From Mycolicibacterium vinylchloridicum (GTDB taxonomy: Bacteria > Actinomycetota > Actinomycetes > Mycobacteriales > Mycobacteriaceae): DNA of 59,869 nucleotides. Under the pieces are notes generated by a model. It searched no databases and had not been told where the DNA came from. It worked only from the letters and a program-made list of their open reading frames with translations. This document shows positions 26,161-33,818 of the stretch, piece after piece. The position numbers were made by a program, and so were the translations under genes. Positions within the stretch are counted from its first letter, which is position 1; the number at the start of each line of letters is the position of its first letter. The stretch lies in contig NZ_JACBJQ010000035.1 in assembly GCF_013404075.1 (NCBI RefSeq), positions 1-59,869 on the forward strand, given 5' to 3'.

Positions 26161-26566
26161 CCCGGTCGCCGATCAGGTGTGGCGGGCGATGTCGAGCCTG
26201 GTGCTGGACAACAAGGACGGCTGGCGCCGCGCGGTCGTGGAGCGAACCGGCTTGCCGTTCAGCAGGATTCGCATCCTGCGCCGGCTGGCATCGCAGCCGA
26301 TGACGGTCAAGGAGGTCGCCGAGGCGGCCACCATCGACGCCCCGGCCGCCACAGTGGCCGTCAACGATCTCGAATCTCGCGGCCTGGTGGTGCGCCAAAC
26401 CCATCCGGACAACCGGCGCTGCAAGCTGGTGTCATTGACCGACGCCGGCCGCGACGTCATCGCCGTGCTCGATGCGACCGACGACCCCGCTCCCGAGGCG
26501 CTGGCCGCGCTGGACGAGCAGGACCTTGCCGCGTTGCGGACGATCCTGGCGCGCCTGATCAGCTGA
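26150..26566 (+). CDS. MarR-family repressor of the DHA2 exporter
   Basis: A 138-residue MarR protein: N-terminal dimer helix, helix-turn-helix MTVKEVAEAATIDAPAATVAVNDLESRGLVV, wing TQ(T)HPDNRRCKLVSLTDAG (read as QTHPDNRRCKLVSLTDAG), and a C-terminal dimerisation helix LDEQDLAALRTILARLI. The start ATG lies within the last codons of the exporter gene. By position it should bind the two TTGT-N6-ACAA sites at the exporter start and release them on ligand binding. Cys in NRRCK could be redox-active but is not in a known sensory position. Confidence 0.87.
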   Translation: MSPNPVADQVWRAMSSLVLDNKDGWRRAVVERTGLPFSRIRILRRLASQPMTVKEVAEAATIDAPAATVAVNDLESRGLVVRQTHPDNRRCKLVSLTDAGRDVIAVLDATDDPAPEALAALDEQDLAALRTILARLIS

Positions 26567-26807
26567 GGTAGCCCTCGACTTCGTCGCCGGGCCGCACGGC
26601 TGCGTCCTGAGGATTGCCGCCGGTCTCACGCAGTGCGCGGCGCTGGCGAAGCAGGTCCCAGCACTGGTCGAGTTCGACCTCGATGGCCCGCAGGCGCGCG
26701 TGTTCTTCCGACTCGTCGATCTGCCGGTGTATCAACTGGTCACGCAGTTCGCGTTCCTGGGCCACGAGGTCGTGGATGCGTGCGAGGGTTTCGTTGTCTG
26801 ATGCCAC
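26559..26807 (-). CDS. DUF2630 protein (Rv0898c-like)
   Basis: A short, 82-residue, highly charged protein of the DUF2630 family: ETLARIHDLVAQERELRDQLIHRQIDESEEHARLRAIEVELDQCWDLLRQRRALRETG. The sequence predicts two antiparallel coiled-coil helices followed by a short tail. The function is unknown. CACACT lies 6 nt upstream of the GTG, so the transcript may be leaderless. The 3' end overlaps the convergent MarR gene by 8 bp. It marks the backbone position of Rv0898c; the genes to its right differ from M. tuberculosis. Confidence 0.8.
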   Translation of the reverse strand: MASDNETLARIHDLVAQERELRDQLIHRQIDESEEHARLRAIEVELDQCWDLLRQRRALRETGGNPQDAAVRPGDEVEGYLS

Positions 26808-26834
26808 GGTTCCAGTGTGCCCGACGATGGGGTG

Positions 26835-28154
26835 TCAGAACGGGGAAGCCAGGACAGCGCTGAACTCGCTGCAGAACCAGTCGACGTCGGTGCTCGAGAA
26901 GACCAGCGGCGGGCGGATCTTCAGCACATTGCCGTCCCGGCCGCACACCGAGATCAGTACCCGGCGGTCCCGCATCGCGTTGACCAGTGCCCGGGCGCCG
27001 GCTCGGTCCGGGGCGCCGGCCTCGGAGATCACCTCGACGCCGACGTACAGGCCGGTGCCGCGCACGTCGCCGATACGCGGATGCCCGCCGCCCAGCCGCG
27101 CCAGCTCGGTGCGCAGTTCGGTGCCCACCTCGTTCGCATTGCGCATCAGCTTCTCGTCCTCGATCACGTCGAGAACGGCCGCGGCGGCGGCCACCGTCAC
27201 GGGATTGCCGCCGAACGTGTTGAAGTAGGGGACCTCGCGGGCGAATGCGCCGAGGATGTCGGCCCGGGCCGCCATCGCCGCGATCGGGAGTCCGTTGCCC
27301 ATCGGTTTGCCCATCGTCACCAGGTCGGGGACGACGCCGTGGCGCAGGAAACCCCACATCGCCTCCCCGGTGCGGGCGAAGCCGGGCTGGACCTCGTCGG
27401 CGATGAACACGCCGCCGGCGCGATGGGTGGCCTGTACCGCGGGAGCCAGCACCGACGGGTCGGGGTAGATACCGTCGGACGAGAAGATGGAGTCCACGAT
27501 CAGCGCGCAGAACCCGGCACCGGAAGCCTTCAGGTCGGCGATGGCCGCGACGACGTCGTCGGCGAACCGGGCGGCCAGCTCACCGGCCGGGATCCGGTAG
27601 CTGTCCGGCGGCGGGATCGCGCGGACGTGTTCGCCGAGTACCGTCGCCCCGCCGATGGACGGCGAGATCGCGGTGACCGCTGCGGTATTGCCGTGGTAGG
27701 CGTCGCTGGTGACGATGACACCTGTTGCACCCGTGTGCATTTCGGCAACTCTCAGGGCCAGGTCGTTGACCTCCGAGCCGGTGCAGGCGTACATCACCTG
27801 ATCGATCTGCTCGGGCATGGTGTCGAGCAGTCGCCGGCTGTAGTCGACGATCCCGCCGTGCAGATAGCGGGTGTGGGTGTTCAGGGTGGACAGCTGGCGA
27901 CTGACGGCCTCGACGACGTGCGGGTGGCAGTGGCCGACACTGGCGACGTTGTTGTAGGCGTCGAGATAACAAGCGCCGTCGGCATCGTAGAGCCGGGTGC
28001 CCTCGCCGCGGACCAGGTGTACCGGGCGCTGATAGAACAGCCGGTAGGCAGGGCCCAGAATGCGGTCACGGGCCGCGATCAACGATTCGGTGGCCGGATC
28101 GACCGGCTGATCCGCGGAGTAGCTGTTGGAATCCATGATGTTCGAGAAACTCAC
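26835..28154 (-). CDS. Class III PLP enzyme, probable amino-alcohol-phosphate phospho-lyase
   Basis: A 439-residue fold-type I PLP enzyme of the AGXT2-like group. Stretches such as YNNVASVGHCHPHVVEAV, the PLP-lysine motif PDLVTMGKPMGNGLPIA and YFNTFGGNPVTVAAA closely match human ethanolamine-phosphate phospho-lyase (ETNPPL) and phosphohydroxylysine phospho-lyase (PHYKPL), which eliminate phosphate and ammonia to leave an aldehyde. A plain omega-transaminase is the alternative. The GTG start follows GAAGGGG by 7 nt. Its neighbours are a permease 37 bp upstream on the same strand and a divergent kinase, which favours the phospho-lyase reading. Confidence 0.8.
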   Translation of the reverse strand: MSFSNIMDSNSYSADQPVDPATESLIAARDRILGPAYRLFYQRPVHLVRGEGTRLYDADGACYLDAYNNVASVGHCHPHVVEAVSRQLSTLNTHTRYLHGGIVDYSRRLLDTMPEQIDQVMYACTGSEVNDLALRVAEMHTGATGVIVTSDAYHGNTAAVTAISPSIGGATVLGEHVRAIPPPDSYRIPAGELAARFADDVVAAIADLKASGAGFCALIVDSIFSSDGIYPDPSVLAPAVQATHRAGGVFIADEVQPGFARTGEAMWGFLRHGVVPDLVTMGKPMGNGLPIAAMAARADILGAFAREVPYFNTFGGNPVTVAAAAAVLDVIEDEKLMRNANEVGTELRTELARLGGGHPRIGDVRGTGLYVGVEVISEAGAPDRAGARALVNAMRDRRVLISVCGRDGNVLKIRPPLVFSSTDVDWFCSEFSAVLASPF

Positions 28155-28191
28155 AGCACTACCCCTTCGTTGACGCGGCCCGTGACTGCAC

Positions 28192-29766
28192 TCACTGGCG
28201 CTCGTGTGCCTCTTCGAGAACGGTCCGGCCCAGCTCCGAATAGCGCTGCGGGGACTTGTATTTCAGCACCACCGCCAGCAGGATACCGCCGATGCCGACC
28301 GCGCCGACCACATAAGGGATCGCCGCGAATACCCAGTCAGACGCCGCGGTGCCCGCCGCGAACGACGCGTTCTTGCCCAACAGGTACACCACATAGAGCA
28401 TGCCGAGGCCGCCCAGCAGTGGGGCCAGCAGAGTCCGGAACCAGTTGGCGGTCTCCGGGTGATTCTTGCCGACGTGGAAGTAGGCGATCACCGCGAAGGC
28501 GGCCAGCGCCTGCACAATCATGATCGCGGTGGTGCCGAGCAGAGCCATCAACCCGTACAGGCCGGTGTAGGGGTCACGTCCGGTCAGCGCGAAGAACAGC
28601 ACCACGACGGTGGCGAATCCGGTCTGCACGAATCCGGCGATGTGCGGCGAGCCGTGCGACGGGTGGGTGGCGCCCAGCGTCTTGCGCATGCCGGGGATGA
28701 CGTTCTCGCGGCCGATCGCGTAGATGTAGCGGGCAGCGCAGTTGTGGAACGCCATACCGCAGGCGAACGAACCGGTCATCAACAGGATCTTGAACAGGTC
28801 GACGGCCCAGGTGCCCAGGTGCGCACCGACCGGCCCGAAGAAGATGTCACCGGCGGTTGCCGAATCCTGCGCCAGCGCGACGGCATTCTGCGGACCGGTG
28901 CCGACGATCGCCAGCCACGAGATGATCACGTAGAACACGCCGATGCCGATCACCGAGCTGATCACCGCGATCGGGATGATCTTCTTGGGGTTCTTGGACT
29001 CCTCGCCGTACATCGCGCTGGACTCGAAACCGACCCACGACCAGAACGCGAAGAACAGGCCGATGCCCGCCGATCCGGCCACCGTGATCATGCTGCCGTC
29101 GGCACCGGCCACCGCACCGGAGAGGTTCTGAAAAGCGTTGAGCGGATTGAGTGATCCCCACGACCAGCCCTGCGGTCCGCCGCCGGTGAACAACACCGAC
29201 AGCGCCATCAAGGCGAGCATCACGATCTCGGTGATCAGGAACACCCCGAGCACTCGCGCGGCGACGTTGATGTCGAAGTAGGTCAGCAGCGCGTTGATCG
29301 CGAGCATCGCGATCGCGAACACGATCCACGGAATATCAAGGTGGAAAAGGGAATTGAAGGTGTCATTGCCGAAGAAGGCAAAGATACCGATCAGTGAGGC
29401 CTCGAAGACCATGTAGGCCATCGCCGTCAGGAAGCCCGCGCCGAGGCCGACGATTCGGCCAAGGCCGTGCGAGATGTAACCGTAGAACGCACCCGTGGCG
29501 GTGATGTGCTTACTCATTGCGGCGTAGCCGATCGCGAACAGCGTCAACACGATGGTGGCGACGAAGTACCCGGCCGGGGCGTAGACGCCGTTGCCGAATC
29601 CGACCGCGATCGGCACGTTGCCGACCATGGCGGTGATCGGTGCGGCGGTGGCGACGGCCATGAACAGGACGCCGATCAACCCGACGGCATTGGGCTTGAG
29701 CCGCTGGACGGTTTCGGTCTTTCCCCCGGTGCCCATGGTGGCGGGCGAATCGATGATGTCGCTCAT
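28192..29766 (-). CDS. APC-family amino acid/amine permease
   Basis: A 524-residue, 12-helix amino acid-polyamine-organocation transporter. The first helix has the substrate-binding break AVATAAPITAMVGNVPIAVGFGNG, helix 6 has FFAFWSWVGFESSAMYGEESKNPKKIIPIA (the conserved FE...ESKNP block), and the C-terminal tail is short and cytosolic. The substrate is unknown; neighbours suggest an amino alcohol such as ethanolamine, or an amino acid such as hydroxylysine. It is the first gene of the permease-phospho-lyase unit, divergent from the kinase gene. No strong Shine-Dalgarno is visible. Confidence 0.87.
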   Translation of the reverse strand: MSDIIDSPATMGTGGKTETVQRLKPNAVGLIGVLFMAVATAAPITAMVGNVPIAVGFGNGVYAPAGYFVATIVLTLFAIGYAAMSKHITATGAFYGYISHGLGRIVGLGAGFLTAMAYMVFEASLIGIFAFFGNDTFNSLFHLDIPWIVFAIAMLAINALLTYFDINVAARVLGVFLITEIVMLALMALSVLFTGGGPQGWSWGSLNPLNAFQNLSGAVAGADGSMITVAGSAGIGLFFAFWSWVGFESSAMYGEESKNPKKIIPIAVISSVIGIGVFYVIISWLAIVGTGPQNAVALAQDSATAGDIFFGPVGAHLGTWAVDLFKILLMTGSFACGMAFHNCAARYIYAIGRENVIPGMRKTLGATHPSHGSPHIAGFVQTGFATVVVLFFALTGRDPYTGLYGLMALLGTTAIMIVQALAAFAVIAYFHVGKNHPETANWFRTLLAPLLGGLGMLYVVYLLGKNASFAAGTAASDWVFAAIPYVVGAVGIGGILLAVVLKYKSPQRYSELGRTVLEEAHERQ

Positions 29767-29960
29767 AGTGTGAATTCCGATCTGATGCGTGACTGGGGTC
29801 CCGCGTGTTTTTGGTCTGGTTTAGCCCGAGTGCTGGTGCGCCCGGGGAGCGATGGCAATGTCGACAACGGCTCTGTGGTGCGACGACGACATTGTTACCC
29901 CCACGAGATCGCCTGGTCAACAGGAACAATCGAGCCAATACCGGCGGAATGTTTCGGTCG

Positions 29961-29987
29961 TGTTTCCCAATCCTTTGGTAGGAAACA
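29961..29987. promoter_or_regulatory. Inverted repeat in the permease/kinase divergent promoter
   Basis: TGTTTCC (29961-29967) and GGAAACA (29981-29987) form a perfect 7-bp dyad with a 13-bp spacer. A further GTTTC at 29951-29955 gives GTTTC-N6-GTTTC, which resembles paired GlnR boxes read on the other strand. The whole 263-bp gap (29767-30029) is relatively AT-rich and must hold both promoters. A GntR/UTRA regulator encoded nearby is the other candidate binder. Confidence 0.45.
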
Positions 29988-30029
29988 GCGGCGTTAAAAC
30001 TGTCGATTTGGTCTGCTCGTCGCATTGTT

Positions 30030-31061
30030 ATGGTCCAGACTGGTCGCATGCCGGGACTGCCGCCGACTCATGAGTTCTTCGCGCGTGCAGCGCTGTCGGC
30101 CTATGGCCGCGACGGCCAGACGCCGCTGCGTCTGCTCAGCCTGTCCGAGAACGCCACCTACCTGGTCGGAGACGACGAGCCGATCGTGCTGCGGGTGCAT
30201 CGGCCCGGCTATCACTCGCTGGAGGCCATCCGCTCGGAGCTGGCGTGGATGCAGGCTTTGCGCACCGAAACGTCGGTGATCACACCGGAGCTGGTCGCGG
30301 CTCACGACGGTACCGACGTCGTCGTTGCCGAGTTCGACGGCGGCGCGTTGCACGTCGACGCGGTCACGTTCGTCGCCGGCTGCACGGCCGAGGAGAATCC
30401 CGAGGCCGTCGGGTTCGACGAGCTCGGGCGGCTGACCGCCGTCATGCACGAACACGCCAGAAACTGGACGTTTCCGCCCGGGTTCACCCGTTTCCGCTGG
30501 GACCTCGAGACGATCCTCGGCCCGCAGGCCCGCTGGGGTAACTGGCGGCTGGCCCCCGGCCTGACCGACGCCGACCGCGTCCTGATCCAGCGCGCAGTCG
30601 ACGACATCACCGCCAAGCTGACCGAATTCGGCTGTGCACCAGACCGGTTCGGGCTGGTCCACGCCGATCTCCGGCTGGCCAATCTGATGGTCGACCCCGC
30701 GGATGCGGCGGCCGGGATCACTGTGATCGACTTCGACGACTGCGGCTGGTCGTGGTACCTGGCCGATCTCGGGGCCGCGGTGTCGTTCATCGAGGACACC
30801 CCGGCCGGTGAACGCATCATCGCCGACTGGCTGACCGGTTATTTCGAGGCCGGGTCGTTCCCGGCCGAGCATCTCGCCCTCATCCCGTCGTTCGTGATGA
30901 TGCGGCGAATCATGCTCACCGCCTGGATCGCCTCGCACCACGACGCCGACGCGGCAATCGGCGTCGGTGAACAGTTCGCGCCGAACACCGCCCTGCTTGC
31001 CCGGCGGTACCTGGAGGACCCGACCTGGCTGCAGGACGCGATCTTCAGCTCACGAGTTTGA
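30030..31061 (+). CDS. APH/choline-kinase-fold small-molecule kinase
   Basis: A 343-residue aminoglycoside-phosphotransferase-like kinase. Visible are an N-lobe nucleotide loop (SENATYLVGDDEPIVLRVHRPGYHS), the catalytic Brenner motif LVHADLRLANLMV and the metal-binding DFD motif (VIDFDDCGWSWYLADLGAA). The HADLR...N and DFDD pattern resembles hydroxylysine/homoserine/choline kinases rather than antibiotic-resistance enzymes. It probably phosphorylates a hydroxyl on an amino alcohol, making the substrate of the divergent phospho-lyase. ATG 30030 is used; ATG 30048 is an alternative. The SDR gene follows 26 bp later. Confidence 0.83.
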   Translation: MVQTGRMPGLPPTHEFFARAALSAYGRDGQTPLRLLSLSENATYLVGDDEPIVLRVHRPGYHSLEAIRSELAWMQALRTETSVITPELVAAHDGTDVVVAEFDGGALHVDAVTFVAGCTAEENPEAVGFDELGRLTAVMHEHARNWTFPPGFTRFRWDLETILGPQARWGNWRLAPGLTDADRVLIQRAVDDITAKLTEFGCAPDRFGLVHADLRLANLMVDPADAAAGITVIDFDDCGWSWYLADLGAAVSFIEDTPAGERIIADWLTGYFEAGSFPAEHLALIPSFVMMRRIMLTAWIASHHDADAAIGVGEQFAPNTALLARRYLEDPTWLQDAIFSSRV

Positions 31062-31087
31062 ATCACGATAGAGCAGAAAGGATTACG

Positions 31088-31864
31088 GTGTTTGATCTGC
31101 AATCGACGGCGGTGATCGTGACCGGCGGCAGCAAGGGAATCGGGCGGGGGATCGCCGCGGTGTTCGCTACTGCGGGCGCCAATGTCGCGATCGCCGCACG
31201 CTCGGCGGCCGAACTCGACACCGCGGTGGCCGACCTGGACGCACTGGGTACCGGAAAGGTGCTGGGCGTTCAGACCGACGTCACCGACCCGGTGGCCTGC
31301 GCAAGCCTGGCCGCCGACGTCGTCGAGGCGTTCGGCGGGATCGACGTCGTCTGCGCCAACGCAGGCATCTTCCCCGAGGCACCGTTGGCCACCATGACGC
31401 CGGCGCAACTGGCCGAGGTGCTCGACGTCAACGTCAAGGGCAACGTGTTCACCGTGCAGGCCTGTCTGGACGCGCTGATCGCTTCCGGGCGCGGCCGGGT
31501 GATCTTGACATCGTCGATCACCGGGCCGATCACCGGATTCCCGAACTGGTCGCACTACGGGGCGTCCAAGGCCGCCCAACTGGGCTTCATGCGCACCGCC
31601 GCAATCGAACTGGCCCCGCACAGGATCACGGTCAACGCAGTGTTGCCGGGCAACATCTTCACCGAAGGCCTCGCCGACATGGGCGAGGAATACATCGCGG
31701 GCATGACCCGAGCGATCCCGGCCGGCGCGCTCGGCAAGCCGGAGGACATCGGTCACCTCGCGGCCTTCCTGGCCACGGTCGAGGCGGGCTACATCACCGG
31801 TCAGGCCATCGCGGTCGACGGCGGCCAGGTGCTGCCCGAATCGCCGGATGCGGTGCGCCCCTAG
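31088..31864 (+). CDS. Short-chain dehydrogenase/reductase (FabG-like)
   Basis: A 258-residue classical SDR. The cofactor motif is TGGSKGIGRG, the NAG motif is CANAGIFPEAP, and the catalytic triad is Ser (SSITGPITG) with Tyr and Lys in HYGASKAA. An arginine after the second strand (AARSAAELD) suggests NADP(H). GTG 31088 follows AGAAAGGA by about 6 nt. In the kinase-SDR-GntR unit it could reduce or oxidise the aldehyde or alcohol formed by the phospho-lyase, which is inference from position. The stop is followed after 4 nt by the regulator gene. Confidence 0.85.
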   Translation: MFDLQSTAVIVTGGSKGIGRGIAAVFATAGANVAIAARSAAELDTAVADLDALGTGKVLGVQTDVTDPVACASLAADVVEAFGGIDVVCANAGIFPEAPLATMTPAQLAEVLDVNVKGNVFTVQACLDALIASGRGRVILTSSITGPITGFPNWSHYGASKAAQLGFMRTAAIELAPHRITVNAVLPGNIFTEGLADMGEEYIAGMTRAIPAGALGKPEDIGHLAAFLATVEAGYITGQAIAVDGGQVLPESPDAVRP

Positions 31865-31868
31865 TCCG

Positions 31869-32654
31869 ATGGCGGAGTCGGAGGGGGGACCGATTGCCGA
31901 GGATGTGCGGCGGCGCATCCTCTCGATGCTCGCGCAGGGCACGCTGCGGCCCGGTTCACGGCTGGGCACCGAGCGCGAGATGGCCGACCGCTTCGAGGTG
32001 TCCCGGTCCACCCTGCGCAGCGCCCTGCTGCCGTTGAGTCGTGCCGGGGTTCTCGAGCGGCGAACCGGCCGCAACGGCGGCACATTCGTGCGCGCCGACG
32101 TGGTGGAACGCAACGCCGCCGAGCTGGCCGGCCTGCCGGCCCGGTTGCGCAGCGGCGGGCACACCAGCGCTACCCGGGTGCTGTCCACCGATCGCAGGCC
32201 GCCCACCCCCGCCGAGGCTGCCGCACTCGAAATCGCGGATGGCCAAGAGGTTTTCGCGATCCGCCGGTTGCGCTACGCCGACGGGGTGCCGTTGTCGTTG
32301 GACTTCTCCTGTTTCGTTGCCGACCATGTCCTCGATCTACTGGAGCAACCGCTCGGCGGCTCGCTCTACGAGTTGTTCGCCGTCCGCTACGGCCTGGTGC
32401 CCGCCACGTCCACCGAGACCATCGAGGTCGTCAGCGCCAGCCCGCGGGAGGCGCAGTGCCTCGGCGTCGCGCACCGCCGCCCGCTGGTGGCGATCACCCG
32501 GGTCACCCGGGATGCCGCCGACCCGCCCTTCGAGTACGCCTACGACCTGTTCCGCGCCGACCGGGTGCGGTTGACGGCGACCACGTCCACGGTCACCGCG
32601 CGCGAACGCAGGGGCACCGACGGCCGGGTGGAACGCTCGGTCAGCAGCGCCTGA
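31869..32654 (+). CDS. GntR-family regulator with UTRA effector domain
   Basis: A 261-residue HutC-type GntR regulator. Residues about 8-80 are the winged helix (IAEDVRRRILSMLAQGTLRPGSRLGTEREMADRFEVSRSTLRSALLPLSRAGVLERRTGRNGGTFV). Residues about 95-245 are the UTRA ligand domain (ADGQEVFAIRRLRYADGVPLSLDFSCF and TIEVVSASPREAQCLGV). The UTRA domain binds a small metabolite, presumably a substrate or intermediate of the neighbouring pathway. ATG 31869 lies 4 nt after the SDR stop; an upstream ATG at 31848 overlaps the SDR. It is the last gene of the kinase-SDR-regulator unit. Confidence 0.88.
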   Translation: MAESEGGPIAEDVRRRILSMLAQGTLRPGSRLGTEREMADRFEVSRSTLRSALLPLSRAGVLERRTGRNGGTFVRADVVERNAAELAGLPARLRSGGHTSATRVLSTDRRPPTPAEAAALEIADGQEVFAIRRLRYADGVPLSLDFSCFVADHVLDLLEQPLGGSLYELFAVRYGLVPATSTETIEVVSASPREAQCLGVAHRRPLVAITRVTRDAADPPFEYAYDLFRADRVRLTATTSTVTARERRGTDGRVERSVSSA

Positions 32655-32672
32655 CCCGCTAGTGTGAGTCCG

Positions 32673-33035
32673 GTGACGACCAAACCCGAGATCGAATTCC
32701 CCGACGGCCCGGCGCCCACCGAACTGGTCATCAAAGACCTGGTGGTCGGCGAGGGCGATGAGGCCACCCCCGGCGCCGTCGTGGATGTCCACTATGTGGG
32801 TGTCGAGTACGACAGCGGTGAAGAGTTCGACAGCTCGTGGAAGCGTGGGGAGTCCATCTCCTTCCCGTTACGCGGGCTGATCCAGGGCTGGCAGGACGGC
32901 ATCCCGGGCATGAAGGTGGGTGGCCGGCGGCAGTTGACGATCCCGCCCGAGCAGGCCTACGGTCCGGCCGGTTCCGGGCACCAGCTGTCCGGCAAGACGC
33001 TCATCTTCGTCATCGATCTGCTGGCGACCCGCTAG
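32673..33035 (+). CDS. FKBP-type peptidyl-prolyl cis-trans isomerase
   Basis: A 120-residue single-domain FKBP that catalyses cis-trans isomerisation of prolyl bonds in protein folding. The core is complete: LVVGEGDEATPGAVVDVHYVGVEYDSGEEFDSSWKRGESISFPLRGLIQGWQDGIPGMKVGGRRQLTIPPEQAYGPAGSGHQLSGKTLIFVIDLL. The Asp, Phe, Ile and Trp residues lining the pocket are present. There is no signal peptide, so it is cytosolic. TAGTGT with 7 nt to GTG 32673 supports a leaderless start; a GTG at 32664 would overlap this box. It lies just after the GntR gene but has its own promoter. Confidence 0.92.
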   Translation: MTTKPEIEFPDGPAPTELVIKDLVVGEGDEATPGAVVDVHYVGVEYDSGEEFDSSWKRGESISFPLRGLIQGWQDGIPGMKVGGRRQLTIPPEQAYGPAGSGHQLSGKTLIFVIDLLATR

Positions 33036-33076
33036 CTCGCCGAGCGCACTTCGCCGCCGGGATGTGTAATTCCGGT

Positions 33077-33817
33077 GTGAGTGTTCACCAGCGCAGTGCG
33101 ATCGTCACCGGCGCATCCGGCGGAATCGGTTCGGCCATCGCGGCGATGCTGCACGAAGAGGGCTTCGGCCTCACTCTCGTCGGCCGTGATCCGGCCAAGC
33201 TGGATGCGGTGGCATCGTCGCTCGATACTGGTCCGCCGGTACACACGATCGCCGGGTCGCTGGCCGAGGAGGCGCTCCTCGACCGGATCGTCGCCGAGCA
33301 CGCCGCACCGCACGGCTCGCTGGATCTGCTGGTCAACAACGCCGGGGTATCCGGCAACCGCGCGGTCGGCGATATCACCGCGGACTTTCTCGACGAGCAG
33401 CTCGCGGTCAACATCCGTGCGGTGATCCTGCTGACGACCAGGTGTATGCCGCTACTGAAAGAGGCTGTGCAGCAGCGCAAGTCGGCACAGATCGTCAATA
33501 TCGCCTCGAACGCGGGTAAGCGCGGCGAGGCGACGCTGGCGTCGTACTCGGCGACCAAGTTCGCCGTCGTCGGGTTCACCGAATCGCTGCATGACGAGCT
33601 GTCGACCTCCGGCATCAAGGCGACGGCGATCTGCCCTGGCCTGGTGGACACCCCGATGGCCGACGACTACCGCGACACCGTGGGTCCGGAGGAGATGATC
33701 GCTCCGGGCGATATCGCCGAGGCGATCCGCATGACGATCCGGGTATCCCGCAGTTGCGTGGTGCCCGAGATCGTGTTGCTGCGGCCGATCGAATGGCGCC
33801 AGCCGGAAGGCGCGTGA
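33077..33817 (+). CDS. Short-chain dehydrogenase/reductase
   Basis: A 246-residue classical SDR of unknown substrate. It has TGASGGIGSA for cofactor binding, VGRDPAKLD (NADPH-type Arg), the NNAG motif LLVNNAGVSGNRA, and catalytic Ser in NIASNAGKRGEA with SYSATKFAVVG. It ends in an extended C-terminus (SRSCVVPEIVLLRPIEWRQPEGA). A TGTAAT box 6 nt before the GTG at 33077 suggests a leaderless transcript; the alternative ATG 33062 overlaps that box. It is convergent with prrB, with 1 bp between stop codons. Confidence 0.83.
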   Translation: MSVHQRSAIVTGASGGIGSAIAAMLHEEGFGLTLVGRDPAKLDAVASSLDTGPPVHTIAGSLAEEALLDRIVAEHAAPHGSLDLLVNNAGVSGNRAVGDITADFLDEQLAVNIRAVILLTTRCMPLLKEAVQQRKSAQIVNIASNAGKRGEATLASYSATKFAVVGFTESLHDELSTSGIKATAICPGLVDTPMADDYRDTVGPEEMIAPGDIAEAIRMTIRVSRSCVVPEIVLLRPIEWRQPEGA

Positions 33818-33818
33818 G

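Noticed and set aside
30030..31061. Aminoglycoside resistance enzyme
   Set aside because: The fold is APH, but the catalytic motifs and neighbours (permease, phospho-lyase, SDR, UTRA regulator) fit a metabolic small-molecule kinase better than drug resistance.
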